A stretch of 64,000 nucleotides of DNA from Trichostrongylus colubriformis (lineage: Eukaryota > Nematoda > Chromadorea > Rhabditida > Trichostrongylidae): NCBI GenBank assembly GCA_963978905.1, contig OZ022256.1:26375426-26439425 (forward strand), read 5' to 3'. The position numbers and the translations under genes are program-made. A model generated the notes under the pieces. The model was given only the letters and a program-made list of their open reading frames with translations. It had not been told where the DNA came from and did not search any database. Below are positions 21,725 to 32,813 of the stretch, in pieces. Numbering within the stretch: the stretch's first letter is position 1; the number at the start of each line of letters is the position of its first letter.

Positions 21725-23820
21725 ATGGTTTACACACCACCAGACGCTGATGCTCAGCCTCGATATCGTCGTCGATACGCGCAAGGGAATCGCTCAAAAA
21801 CAATAGAACTCGGAACGTTATCAGAAATCGAAGAGGACATTTATCATAACAAGGAAGGTAACAACTCAGGTAATTAGGCAGTACTGGTACGTTGATTGGT
21901 GATGGGTGTTCGTTACAGCTGTCGGACAATCCGCCGGTGGCAGTCAGGACGATTCCGCCGTGGATTTACGATGGCCTAGAAAGGACACCGTCAAAAGCAT
22001 CATACGACATCTCAGTGAACGACAGAAAGCTGAACAAGGAAAGTTTGGTAATCCATTTGTCCCTGTAGGTGCATCCCACAATTAGTTTGCGTGAAACATT
22101 GTTCTATGTGAGTAAGCCGGGGGGGGGGGGGGCATACAGGAGAACGTACCATGCGAGATTCTGTGAAGGGTTCGAGTCATTTCAAGCTGTAGGGTGCAGC
22201 GGCGATAAAAGGGTGTTCAATCGTCATCGCTGTTGTTAACAGGTTGTAAGGAAGGTTGTGACCGGTTTTGAGCGCTCTTGAGGTTAATCCAAATTTTAAA
22301 GCGCGTTTACTCAGATCAACTTTATTGCTGTGCTCCTCAGATAGACAGCACTTACTGCATAACTTCAATTCACGAGCTCCAGTTTGGTCGAGCCGCAACC
22401 AAAGCAACTACGAGGGTGAGCAGTGCAATGGGAGTAGGTAAAGCACTAGATGGAACGGTTTTTCCTCGGTTTTAAATGTGCCTAAATGAGAATAAGATGC
22501 TCGAACTTAGAACTAATGAAAGTCCTCTATTAAACAGCAAAAAACGATGGGCGTCTAGGCCCGTCCGGGAGGAATGTGAATGACCACTCATGAACTTAAA
22601 AAAGAGCGTTGCGCAATTTCTCGGGGTGGTCGTACGCGATCGCATTTCACCTTTCTTATTCTTGAAATCGAAGGGATTGCAGGCTGAAGCCCTTACTTGT
22701 ACATTATACTTGTAAGGCCCAGGCCTACCAGAAGCCGACTTCCCCGAACATCTTGTGAACTCCTTCAACAGCAGAGTGTTCAGGGAGCACGATGATTTAA
22801 AGTCGTATTTTTACAATTGCGCGCAATGTACAGGGGGTGCCAAAAAAAAAGTAATTTTGCCCACGGCTCACATCTGCCAATTTTACAAAACGTAGGGAAG
22901 CGAAAGAGATAAAGGTATTGGGGCAAAACATTCCCAAAATGTTCCTCTAAAAGTAGGAACAAGCTGTGGCTCCTCACGTTCATGTTCATAAAAATATGGA
23001 GGTTTCATTCGGCGCAGTCGGGCTTCGGAGTACCTACATTTGAAAATTCGCTAAAAACAGTGGAGCCAAGCTCCGTGGTAGGTCTTTTGTGGGAAGCTTC
23101 CTGAGGGTTGGCCCTTCGGTTCTTGGAAGTCACAGAGCCCCTGCTGCTTGGACAAGGCTGCTATGATCTAAAGTATCATTTTCATGCCTCAAATCCGCCT
23201 CCGGAGGGGTTTCAGTGGTAGGGGGACGTTTTGGCTCTTGGAAACGAAGGGCGCTGGGAACCCGGGAAAAACGCAGTGTTAAAGAACACCATCCGGTATG
23301 AATCCCCTTAGGTACCCAGATTGAACGGACGTCAGCAAGATTGTGAAAGAGGGCGAAGAAAATTCGGATTTTGCCCAGTTGAGGTGATACATCTTGTTCA
23401 GTCTTTCCTTGCTCCCGTTCCTGCTCGTGCAGGAGGCTGCCACGGAGTATAGTGATAGAGTTAGGTCTGCTCTTGATTCTGGGGATGAGAATACCTCAAT
23501 AGAATTTACTGTAGTTTGGCTAAATGGGGTCGAAAGTGGAGGAGACAAAATTACTTTTTTTTTTGGCACCCCTGTACATCGTCGGCCTTTCATCGAAGTG
23601 GAGTGCGCAATCATGTGTTATGTTGTTAAAAGCATGGCGAATTTAATGGTACTTGTTGTGTGAAAAAAAATATCTGAGCCCATGCAAGTAATAGTGGGAT
23701 GTGCCTTAAAATGGAATTTGAACATGAGCGAATTCAAAAAAAAGAACGAATATTAAGCTTCCGTCTTTTGTAGCGCAACTGAATACTCCATGAGATGGTT
23801 GCATATTTCTTATATCTCTC

Positions 23821-23864
<44 letters not shown>

Positions 23865-24125
23865 CACATACTTACATCGTACTACATTTTATTAAAATCA
23901 ATGTGTGTTCTTGGCCCAAGTATCGAACAATTTTCAATTCATTTGTTAGCTTAATGATCAAATTACTCTACAGAACAGCGTGCGGCTGTATTTGACAACA
24001 AAATTCATCGTCAACACAGCTGCAAGAGCAAATTGGAGCCGATGATGAGTTTCCGTCAACAACTATCGGATTGCACGAAACGGCGAAAGGTGCACTATAT
24101 GCCGGAATGCAACGGTTCTGGAACG
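21725..24125 (+). CDS. Candidate three-exon gene, function unknown
   Basis: Exons 21725-21857, 21919-22047 and 23974-24125 join in phase. Exon 1 begins ATG (MVYTPPDADAQPRYRRRYAQ), 14 bp after acceptor AAATTTTCAG, and ends GAAG|GTAAC. Exon 2 follows CGTTACAG and ends TTTG|GTAATC. Exon 3 follows ACTCTACAG and ends before GTGGGT. Both introns interrupt codons after the first base and the frame stays open across all three exons, giving about 138 residues of basic, Gln/Arg/Ser-rich protein without a recognised domain. More exons probably follow; a terminal one was not found. The 1.9-kb second intron contains Tc1-type element F (22831-23574) and an ATT microsatellite. Exons 2 and 3 have a second open frame, so the model is uncertain. 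Confidence 0.4.
22119..22132 (+). repeat. G14 mononucleotide run
   Basis: Fourteen uninterrupted G residues inside the proposed second intron. Confidence 0.9.
22831..23574 (-). mobile_element. Tc1-type non-autonomous element F, copy 2
   Basis: 744 bp, nearly identical to 16763-17507 but in opposite orientation. TA duplications lie at 22829-22830 and 23575-23576. The right-hand terminus has one C fewer than the other three ends. It lies in the second intron of the 21725-24125 gene model. No transposase is encoded, so mobility would need a Tc1-type enzyme in trans. Confidence 0.85.
23819..23862 (+). repeat. (ATT)n microsatellite, about 14 units
   Basis: Uninterrupted TTA/ATT trinucleotide tract. 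A degenerate TAT-rich relative occupies 24170-24300. Confidence 0.9.
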
Positions 24126-24508
24126 GTGGGTAATCACTTCTGGTTCATTACTGTCCATTAAGGTTATTGTATTATTATATCATCGAACTATTATTACTAT
24201 TATTATATCATTATTATCACCATTATCACTATTAATACTATTAAATTATTATTATTTTACTATTATTGTTAATATTTATTGTTATTATTATTGATAATAT
24301 CAATATGATAAGACTCGCGTAAAGCTAACAAGACAACACAAAAGAACGTGAAAATATATGCATGCATCAATGTAAACAATTCTGGACCAGCTGCTAAGTA
24401 TCATGAAATTAGGTGCTTGCTCTATGGGTAAAAAAATAGCGTCTACAATTGACTTTTGCTTTTTAGATATCATGTTTTAAAATTTTGGAAAACGTGAGAC
24501 CACTCCCT
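24126..24508. other. AT-rich spacer with degenerate TAT repeats
   Basis: Imperfect TAT/ATT runs fill 24170-24300. A CTTTTTAG acceptor-like site occurs near 24468, but no exon could be placed reliably. Confidence 0.5.
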
Positions 24509-24770
24509 GACCCGCACACTCTAGTTCCATTCAGAATCGTGGTGGCAGGTGAATGAGTATAGCCCTTTGCTATAACTTGCGAAGGCTAATCGGTGCACAA
24601 GTAAGCAATTTGATCCTCGAAGAGTCTGTAGCAGTTCGTCTACTGCGCAGGGGTTGAGGGCTTGGTGGGCTGGGAGACGTTTGATGCAGCATTTCATCCC
24701 CGCACCACGAGTCTGGAAGTGCGCGCCACTTGTCATCACACTACCTCCGCCTCCTCCCAATCATGCTGTG
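24509..24770 (+). repeat. Dispersed repeat family A copy
   Basis: Ordered blocks CGCACACTCTAGTTCCATTC, AGAATCGTGGTGGCAGGTGA, TCATCCCCGCACCACGAG and GTGCGCGCCACTTGTCATCA match 18083-18365. Confidence 0.7.
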
Positions 24771-24904
24771 TACCAACGAAAAAAAAGGCTTTCTTAGATG
24801 AAGGTGCTGTACAGCACAAATGTGAATTATGCAGGGTGATTTCTAAAATATATGCAGTGGGGTTGAAAAGGGGAGGTTGTGTAGGCTCTATGGTTCACGA
24901 ATTC

Positions 24905-25427
24905 AAGGCAGTGATAGGGACAGTTCGGACGGAAAGTGAAAAAAGCAGTGAATATGAAAGTAAAGATGCGTGGTAATAGGATAGTAAAGGAAAAACAGAT
25001 GGAAATGAACAAAAACCCGAGAAATGGGACCCCTTCCCACCATTGATTCTCGACGTGGACGGCCTTTCCGTAAAGAGGCGGGTAGTTCGGACAAATTTTC
25101 CATTGGCGTGTTGCTATGTCGTAAGCACGAAGGGATATTCGGAAAAAAAGGATGCTCCTTTATCTGGAGTAAGCTTCAAGCTAGCACTGAGAAGGTACGC
25201 CTCGATACCTTCTGCTCCCACCCCAGCCAACCAGGGATGCTCGTCGCTGGGAGGCGGACCGAGCCAAAAAAGACGGCTGAAGCTATAAAGGTAGCCTCTG
25301 CCGCACCTCAGATGGGCCTCTTTCGCGGGGAATTTCGCCGCAGAAAGGCCTCTTAAACCCCTAGTTTTTGAATGAATGACTTCTTTTGCGATCCTTATCA
25401 TTCACATTACCCCTATCACTGTCTTTA
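24905..25427 (+). mobile_element. MITE family D, most complete copy
   Basis: About 520 bp with short inverted ends (AAGGCAGTGATAGGG at 24905 and CCCCTATCACTGTCTTT at 25410-25426). Internal blocks GATGGAAATGAACAAAAACC, CTCGACGTGGACGGCCTTTC and a GGAATTTCGCCGC region recur in order at 59792-60263 and in reverse at 8940-9325. A 110-codon plus ORF and a 95-codon minus ORF over it are not conserved in the other copies. The transposase superfamily is unknown; no clear target duplication was identified. Confidence 0.6.
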
Positions 25428-25449
25428 AAACTGCCCTCATATCCCATTC

Positions 25450-25640
25450 ACTTTCCATTGGTCAGCTTCGGAGCTGGCATCCGAACCGGACCTAGGGTCG
25501 GGTGAGGAAACCTCAAGGGGTCGCATTTAGGTTTAGTCGAGATTGAATGGTTGTATTGAATGAGCTTTGGTCGGGGAATCTTCAATACATACTACTCTTG
25601 AATGTGGAGAGACCCATAGAGCAATCAAAGGTTGTGAGGA
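25450..25640 (+). repeat. Direct repeat G, copy 1 of 2
   Basis: GGTGAGGAAACC, ATTGAATGAGCTTYGGTC, TTCAATACA and CTCTTGAATGTG blocks recur in order at 26960-27130. Confidence 0.55.
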
Positions 25641-25649
25641 ATGGTGAAG

Positions 25650-26955
25650 TCGGGTTAATCGTCACCCTACGCTTGATAATGGTGTATTCGCAAACATTTT
25701 CCAATAGGTGTAACCCTGATTGGCATCATTTAAGTAGATTGAAGCCATAGCTTTAAAGCATTGGAGGCCAAGCAGTGGTATCGGCAAAAGCACATTTATG
25801 TGTCACCACAATCCCGGGGATCAATTCGCAGAGCTCCAGACTCAGGGATGATCGACGCTAGATCCTAACAACTTACTAGTGCTGGAAGTCACGCAGGTTT
25901 TCGTCCATATCTTTGCCCATGAAATTGGTTTTAGTGAGAAGTATTACAGTCTTGATCGCATTAACGGAGAAAGCAAACCGAGTGGCTTTTTTTGAATGAA
26001 TTCGACAGATCTTATCCGGCTATAAAAAACGACAAATTAAAAATATCAGCGAAGCTAATATTAATATCAGCGGTATTGTATTATATCAGTACAGTACATC
26101 CTATTGATGTTGTTGCTATAATTCTGAGCGGATAGGCTAGCCAACCAAGCCTTCCTTCCCTCCAGGGTGGGTAAGTTGGTAACAGACTCGTCTGGAAGGA
26201 TAAAAGCATTGACTTGAGATTCGAAGCGCATCCCATCAAGGGATTGATCAATGCCAAAAAACTTTATTAATTATCCTTTCACTATTTTTGCAGTCAACAA
26301 TACAGAATTGAAAAGTTGCCACAACTGTGCATCAACCTGTGTAATAAGCACTTATGATTGTTCTGAGGTCTTGGGGTCTTTACATATTTGCATTCATGGG
26401 ACTTCAAACTGAGAGAGTTGTGCAGGTCAGGATCGAGAATGAAATCCAGGTAGTTTCGAGCATATTATCCTCACGGTCAAGCACACGTCGAAGAATCCTC
26501 GGGGGTCGTAATCTGGACTGAAAAGTAGTCGTATTTTCGTATTTTCTACTTTTAGTTGAGGATTTTTGGGGATCATTGTTCTTTCAGCAACTTTTGACGG
26601 GTGGGGCAATCCCTGAAAGAAGGGACAATAGCTGATAATCATAATTAGAATAGTACTATGTAGCTAGGTAGCAACACCATATTTATCGCTTGACGAGCTC
26701 CGTGGTGACAGTACATACATACAATACCCGCCGTGAGTTGTCGAAAAAAACACGAATTCGCGTTTCTCGTGTTTTTTCGGAATTTTAAGGCTGTATTGTA
26801 GTCTTTAGGGACATTGTGGCCATCCCGCTGCCGACGTAGGAGTCTATAATGCCAGGCTCCACACTTGTTTTCAAAAGAAAAATCTCTCCCAAGATGTTTC
26901 AGAATTACAGAAACGAGAATGAACGTTGTTTTAGAAGAAAATTCACTCTTATCTG
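25650..26955. other. Spacer; partial family A repeat at 26127-26245
   Basis: 26127-26245 carries CTTCCTTCCCTCCAG and AGACTCGTCTGGAAGGATAA blocks of family A. The rest has short frames only. No gene supported. Confidence 0.4.
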
Positions 26956-26959
26956 CTCA

Positions 26960-27130
26960 TATCACCGAGCTGGTATCAGACCTGGGTCAAGCGAGGAAAC
27001 CGAAAGGACTGACAGTTGGGTTCAGCTGATAAGGAGGTTGTATGTAATGAGCTCCGGTCAGGGATTCCACAATACACGATACTCTCAAATGTGAAGCAAC
27101 ACCCATACATCAATCATTAGTGTTCATCAG
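26960..27130 (+). repeat. Direct repeat G, copy 2 of 2
   Basis: Matches 25450-25640 in block order (AGCGAGGAAACC, ATGAGCTCCGGTCAGGGA, CAATACACGATACTCTCAAA). Confidence 0.55.
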
Positions 27131-27758
27131 AGGCCAGTTTTCACGTCAGGATGATTTAGAGATAGTGTGTCCGATCTGTTGCTTTGAAGGCATCAGCAGG
27201 GGTAATGGTCCATCATTAAAGGAACTCCACGCGGTAATCGCAATAGGCACTTACCTTCTTGGGAAAGGTAGACCCTCGAGTAGATGTTCAGGCCGCACCC
27301 TTTTTGCGGCATTACAGCGCTCCCTCGAGGCTGTAGGCCCGCTCGACCTCAACCGAGCCGCGCCCATAGAACCGAGTCACGCCCGGCCTTGGATGAACCG
27401 AGTTCCAACGATACACCAGAGAACGCCAGTTTGCGGTCTGCCTCTATTGTATTCTGGATTGTCGCTGGGTGTTAGTCGAACGTTCACAGGAAATGATTGG
27501 CTGACGTCTTCTCTATTTTATTGCATTGTTCCAAGATTTCGCAGTTCATTTTTTTTCGATGCTATTATTTCATTGATTGTCATAATAATAAGCAATAACA
27601 ATAATCGATCGAAACATAGAGGTTGGCAAGAAGCCAAGTCTCGGAAAGCTCGTCCAAATCCGCATTTCCACGGCACAATTCTCGTCCTACCCTCTGGGGA
27701 TGAGGTTCCCATATTCGATGTTCTTGGTGTTTTTTGCTGGTTTTTTCTCTGCTCTTGA
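27120..27758 (+). other. Unassigned 212-codon ORF
   Basis: This is the longest open frame outside recognisable transposons. It starts with GTG at 27120, and no ATG begins the frame. The first two thirds are G+C-rich, which lowers stop density. The end is hydrophobic (IVIIISNNNN, then GVFCWFFLCS). The minus strand is also open over 27580-27918 (112 codons), with a basic stretch KLLKSREKTSKKHQEH. I recognise neither protein. A dispersed repeat or an old retroelement segment is as likely as a gene. Confidence 0.2.
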
Positions 27759-28025
27759 GTAACTTACCGGCTCTACGTCCATTTTTGAGCGCGAACATGG
27801 TCAATTTTTCATCGCGTGGTTTGCCTTTAAAGACATCAGGAGGGGGTAATTTTGGCTTACTGTAGAACAGACGTAGTGTGGACGAGTTTGAGTGGCCGCC
27901 ATTGCACAAACTCGCCAATTTGACGCCTTATCATGGTGCCAAAAGAAGATGCTTCTATTATTGATTGGTTTTTTCCTTTTAGTTTTTACTTTGTTCTTTC
28001 TTATATTGTTTCTAGATGTACTTAC

Positions 28026-28254
28026 GAGTCAAATAAAGTCGGGGGAGGGGGGGGGGGGGGGGAGACGCAAAATTTTCACCCACGTCAAAGCTTCTTTCCC
28101 TTCCTAGGGTTAGGCTAAAGCAGATGAGACCTATGCTTTGACAGATGCTTTTTAATGTGGGAGGAGGGGGTATCAATTTTAGCCTAAGCCTAGTAAGGGA
28201 AAGGAGCTTCGACGTCGACGCAAAGTTGCGTCTCCCCCCCGACTTTATTTGACC
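28026..28254. mobile_element. Foldback MITE with G-run in the terminal repeat
   Basis: The left end reads GTCAAATAAAGTCGGGGG, then a long G-run and AGACGCAA. The right end is the inverted counterpart, TTGCGTCTCCCCCCCGACTTTATTTGAC. Inner blocks (TTTCCCTTCCTAGGGTTAGG versus CCTAAGCCTAGTAAGGGAAA) continue the pairing, so nearly the whole 229 bp can fold. No coding capacity. The G-run is 16 on the left and 7 on the right, so it has expanded or contracted since insertion. Confidence 0.7.
28047..28062 (+). repeat. G16 mononucleotide run
   Basis: Longest G-run in the window, preceded by GGGGGA. It lies inside the left terminal repeat of the foldback MITE. Confidence 0.9.
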
Positions 28255-29586
28255 CTTCTGAGATTTTCAGGTATAGAAATGCACAATTAAGAAGATCCAT
28301 AAGTAAACAAGTAAAATATGTCACTAGAGGACAGTCCAAAGAGGAAATAATTCAAAAATAAGGTTACATCAGGCCGAAGGCAAGCTTTAAAATGAACGAA
28401 GCGTGGCTCGACCATGGAAGCTTGCAGTTCGGACGGAAGCGCGCCCTGGGGGCAAATAGCGCCCTATGGCGTGTTTTTCAACGCCGGTTTCGTTACACAT
28501 TGTATCTACCGAGCTCATACGTTTGTTTTCAGACGCCATTGTTTTTGTAAACGTTATTCCACCCTTGCCCCCCTCCCGGTGCCTTTAAGTGCCACAGTGA
28601 AGAAATTGCAGAGTGAGACGTGCAAATTTTCGAGAAGTAGGATTCCGTGCTTTTGCAGTGAGGAGCAGGGTCATCACATTGTGCTGATCGCTTGGCGCTT
28701 TTGCTGCCTAAACGCAGGGAGGGCTAAGGAACCCTTTCTTCGTGCAACTCTATACAGAACCATAGGCTTTCCAATGCTCGTAAGTGCCGGTTCTTCAGCA
28801 TTCTGCAAATCGTGTCCCTGAATGCCTGAATGTCGCACATCCATTCGCACTGACATGTCTTCCTACTCCAGACCACCATCGTTGCTTCTGTGGTGCCGCT
28901 AAACATTACTGGCAATAATGCAACAATTGATCTTTGCACATAAACAATATGAGAGCGTGCCTTGTTGCAGCTGAGATACGGTTTAGAGTTAGGCTACCTA
29001 GAATGCAATATATCAAATTATGCATACTAATTCTTGAAGACAGTGTGCACTCAAATGCGGTTTCTAGGGAGAAGGTGTAACGGCCTGTATCGAAGCTGAT
29101 GGTGCTGTGTATTTCTTCTGTTTTCCCTCACTTCGTTTTGGGAATTATCAGTTACCGCGTCACTTAGCCTTTTTACTTTGATTTTCAACGTTCGAACAAC
29201 TTATGGCACACACCGCTTCTGAATTATAAGGCGTCACAGCAAACTGATTGGTTTATTAACGAGGGAAGGTCAATAAGTCGGTCCGGCTACTTCTAATGGG
29301 TGCACATCGCTGTATGCGTTTCATGCTCAACTCAGACTGTTCTCCATATTTGCGGATCTACTCTTCGAACGAAGTTATGAAGGTTTTCTGAATGAGCAAT
29401 ACAATTACATAGAGGGTGTATGCACCTGCGGCGCGTGAGCCAAGCCTTTCCGCTCAGAATCGATGCTGTTTCCGTGTACAGCAAGTCAAGTCACCTCCGG
29501 ACCGAGTTTTTAGCCTAATCGAGATCTTGACCAAAATTCGGAAGGATCCGCAGATAGTTGTATAGCAACATATTCGAAAAAGGAAG
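28255..29586. other. Spacer; 135-codon plus ORF at 28414-28821 unassigned
   Basis: The ORF is Cys-rich but lacks a regular spacing pattern. Antisense frames of 60-71 codons also exist. No splice-bounded exon or known motif. Confidence 0.25.
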
Positions 29587-30517
29587 TTGTTGATCTGCCT
29601 GGATATGCTTCAGTCATCTTTACTTTATGGGTGTTTTGGCCTAATGAACAAGCAGTCACAGTACATCAAGCTCACAAGAGAGATGCCACTCCGTGGATGG
29701 CTCCCCTGTCTGAACACGCAGGTGGAAGTGGCCGATGGCACACTCAGGGTGAAAAATGCTGAGAAGCTAGCTCTGAGACCATCTTAATTCACGCCTCATC
29801 TTCACATCCCTGCTGTGAAACAGGTTTTTGAGAACATGTTCAAGCTGGCTGCAAATGTATGCACAGGCCCAACAGAGTGGCGATATTCTTCACGTTTGGC
29901 TTCTGACATAGCAGCATCAAACGATTATGTTCTACCAGAACATCGTGGGAGAATACACACTGAGCGCCATAACAGCAGCATCTGAATAGGATTTTTCTAT
30001 ACATACCTTTTATCTCTGACAGAGTGACTGCTGCAATTCGAAGATGTCTTGCTCGAGTACAGCTGACGATGATGTCGTCATAGTGAGTATTCCTAATGGC
30101 AATATCGAAGTCAACTCGTGCGAAACAGGCTTCATCATAAGCGGTGCATATCAGAGAATGCATTACATGCCCATATGTTACAAATGGAGATTACCCTTAT
30201 ATGGTGGCATCTATTAAATTGAATGTCAGCAGCGTGAAGACTAGGAGAAGACCAGCAATACTCATTCAAGAGCATCTTGCTGGCGAAAGACGAGGTCTTA
30301 AAAAAGCCTCTGGGGAGACACACGATCGAGGAGCATGGCGGAAGCGACTTTGATGTGAGGTGTAGAATTTTCGCCGGCGAAACTGTAATTTCTGCCAGGA
30401 AAGTGCTTGCGGCGCTGGATTTTTGCAAGAAATCCAAGTATGAACAACCAAAGTGAGTGGTTATCCGTTGCGAGTGATCTCTTGCCATTAGCGCCACATT
30501 ACGAGCTTTCAGTGTAA
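29587..30517 (+). pseudogene. Penelope-like element remnant: RT end plus GIY-YIG domain end
   Basis: Plus-strand frames give, in order, segments typical of Penelope-like retroelements. A post-RT linker occupies 29695-29790 (LPCLNTQVEVADGTLR). FENMFKLAANVCTGP and RLASDIAASNDY (29825-29925) follow. Then come the endonuclease pieces ITCPYVTNGDYPY with IQEHLAGERRGLKKAS (30158-30310), GRHTIEEHGGSDFDVRCRIF and ISARKVLAALDF (30315-30430), and the family's usual ending SEWLSVASDLLPLAPHYELS before the stop near 30515. At least three frame changes and a stop are needed, and the GIY/YIG catalytic motif itself is not visible. The RT core is absent (5-prime truncated). The element is inactive. Confidence 0.75.
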
Positions 30518-30740
30518 AGGAAGATACGTGTTTCTACTATACGTATAAAAACAACATGGCATCCCTCATTCTTTGACAACAACTGACAACTGATTTTCGT
30601 CAGTACAGCTAGAGGGATGAGGCTTTTAGTAGTGTAGTGGACAATATCCCAAATCTTAGCGAGTTTAGCCCTTTGAAGAAAACGAACTAGTCGAGGAGGC
30701 CGTGAATAGAAAGTTTCTTCTAACAACCTCTCTGGCTTAT
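30518..30740 (+). repeat. Putative 3-prime untranslated tail of the Penelope-like element
   Basis: Follows the coding relic directly. Contains TTTGAAGAAAACGAACTAGT and a GTGAATAGAAAGTTTCTTC block near 30670-30720, in the position where these elements carry a CTGAAGA...GAAA module. A hammerhead-like origin is possible, but helices were not verified. The 3-prime end is not fixed. Confidence 0.35.
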
Positions 30741-32525
30741 TGATGGAAGTAAAAAATTAACATCGGTGTCAAAGTTTCACAAAGAAAAAAGTTGAGATCC
30801 TTTGTTTCATTGGTAGCCCTTTCATTTAGAGAATAGAAAGAATACTATACTTGCTCTATGGCCACCAGACTTTATCCAAGGGTCTTTTCGAATTTTGATC
30901 ATCTCGATTAGGCTTAAAACTTGTTTTTAGGGGTAATTATATCGTGAGTGATGATGTTCATAGCCCTCGTCTTCACTTACTGTGTAATGGTATTGCGCAC
31001 TCGGAAAATTGCTCAAAAACTGAGCTCGCAGAGTCGTTCCACAAATTTGGAGAGAAAATTCGAGTTCAGGTCTTGAGCCGCATTCAACGATATACACCTC
31101 AGGGGGAATGGCCGAGCTGACCTTGACCTTCCTCTGTAAAATGCCAAGAAGTGAGGGCAGTTAGCTGCTGTGCGAGTTGCGTTTATAATTGACTGCTGGC
31201 TGACTCTGATTCATTACAGAAGTGATTAACTAATCATAAGGCGCATCCATGGTAAATTGAGATAATAATGTATTTTTACTAATTTATCTTTGGGTAATTA
31301 CCAACATCTAAGCTTCCCACCTTGTTACGAAGCATTCAGAAGTCATGGAGAGGAACGTGGACAATCTGCGATAGGTGTGCAACATAAATCTCGACCCACC
31401 ATTTTCAGCGAGACAACGACTGGTCGTCACACCCTCTCGCCGGCGGTCACTGTTTCTTCCTGTTGCGCCCAAACACCTTCGCCCCTAGTTGTCTCATAAA
31501 ACCGTCCGCGTCAACCGAATATCCATTCCATTGTGGTGTGATTCAGGAAAGATGTTTTCTTGGAGGCTTCAACGATGTGGGTGGGGGGGGGGGGGAGCGT
31601 AATCTGGTGTTTTCTGTTTTTTCACATTGCCTTTTCACCGTCCCCACATATTGGAGTATGAACGATAAGGAACACTTTTTTCGATTTCAAAGAATCTATC
31701 TTCAAGTCCACTGCTACTTCTAGAGAGTGCCTTTGTAAGGACATACATAGATACTTTGGTGAGTGATATGGATCCATTCTCATGGAGACCCACAATTACT
31801 CATTAGGGAGCTGAGGCGCTCAAATTTAAACTAAAAGACTAACCGGACATGGAACACTGCGCTCATTGCGTACTATCGCTCGTCTCCTACCTCTTTGGCC
31901 TATTTCCTGCCGCTTTGTCCGATCTGTGTCCGATCTAGCTGAGTGGCTCCACAGTAGTGGATATTGAAACCCACAGTCCCAAAAAAGAAACCCACAATTA
32001 AAGTACTCTGGGCGATCTTTCGTGATTTTTTCTCCAATGGCTAGCCCTATAGAGCCGCTACTTTCATACTGAACGCAACTGTGGCCCCTGAAGAAAATAG
32101 GATTTCGATCAGGAATTGAAAAACCTTGTGGCTCTAAGTACGGAAACAATCTCAATGTCATATATTCAAGATTCGGAACTTTGTGGATTCTTCACTAGAT
32201 TTCAAAAATTCATCCGTTTCTCCTTTGTCGTTTCCAACCATTGCGATAGATCTTCACCGATTGCAAAAATGCTCTCATAAACGATCGAACTGAACTGAAC
32301 CGAAGATACACTTCTCTTTTGCTGAAAAAGCCTTTCCTGTTATATTGATTATTTATTTACGCAATTTTTTGCTCAAAACTGTCCGGAACCACAGTATATT
32401 TGGTCACAGTGTGTTTTTGGGAAAAGGCTCTAATTTCCTATCTCATGAAAAAAGAACCAAGCTCACGCTGAAGCAAGCTCATTGCTCGCACTTGAAGTAT
32501 GTTGATCAAGCGCTTTTCCTTTCAG
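30741..32525. other. Spacer upstream of exon candidate 32526
   Basis: ORFs of 63-111 codons on both strands. A good acceptor, CCACCATTTTCAG, occurs at 31396-31408, but neither downstream frame could be joined to another exon with confidence. G13 run at 31583-31595. Confidence 0.3.
31583..31595 (+). repeat. G13 mononucleotide run
   Basis: Thirteen uninterrupted G residues. Confidence 0.9.
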
Positions 32526-32813
32526 CAGTACACTGAATGGATACCGCCGCATTATTTTGACGAAAGCAGCCATTTGCCATCATCGACCATGTCCGAATTC
32601 CACGCTAGTGCTGCCTCCTGTTCGACCAGGTTTGACTTTTTCATTTTCATTCGTCTCAAAGATCCTGAAAAGATGAAGTGCGACCTAATTGGCACAGAAA
32701 AATTAGTTGATAGGATGCGCCGTGCCTGTTACTTCCATTGGGAATCGTATTATGTAGGATTCAACTACGAGGCGGGTACAGCCGATGACAGCTTTGCGCT
32801 TGTGTTCCCTTAG
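32526..32813 (+). CDS. Candidate terminal exon, function unknown
   Basis: A near-ideal acceptor, GCGCTTTTCCTTTCAG, ends at 32525. The frame then reads QYTEWIPPHYFDESSH and stays open for 95 codons to TAG at 32811-32813. It includes a basic/aromatic stretch, MRRACYFHWESYYVGF. The preceding exon must end in phase 0 and was not located. The stop abuts a partial copy of dispersed family A, so the true end could have been changed by that insertion. The stop codon could itself be part of an acceptor (GTGTTCCCTTAG). No domain recognised. Confidence 0.35.
   Translation, partial: QYTEWIPPHYFDESSHLPSSTMSEFHASAASCSTRFDFFIFIRLKDPEKMKCDLIGTEKLVDRMRRACYFHWESYYVGFNYEAGTADDSFALVFP

Noticed and set aside
23795..23995. 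66-codon ORF with a poly-Tyr run
   Set aside because: The Tyr run is the ATT microsatellite read in one frame.
25024..25401. 110-codon plus ORF and 95-codon minus ORF
   Set aside because: Both lie inside MITE D and are broken in the other copies.
30044..30452. Two-exon host gene starting MSCSSTADDD with a 41-bp intron
   Set aside because: Splice phases fit, but the same interval read in other frames matches the Penelope-like endonuclease order (ITCPYVTNGD, IQEHLAGERRGLKKAS, GRHTIEEHGGSDFDV), so it is a frameshifted retroelement.
30135..30497. 120-codon minus-strand ORF
   Set aside because: Antisense to the Penelope-like relic; no motif of its own.
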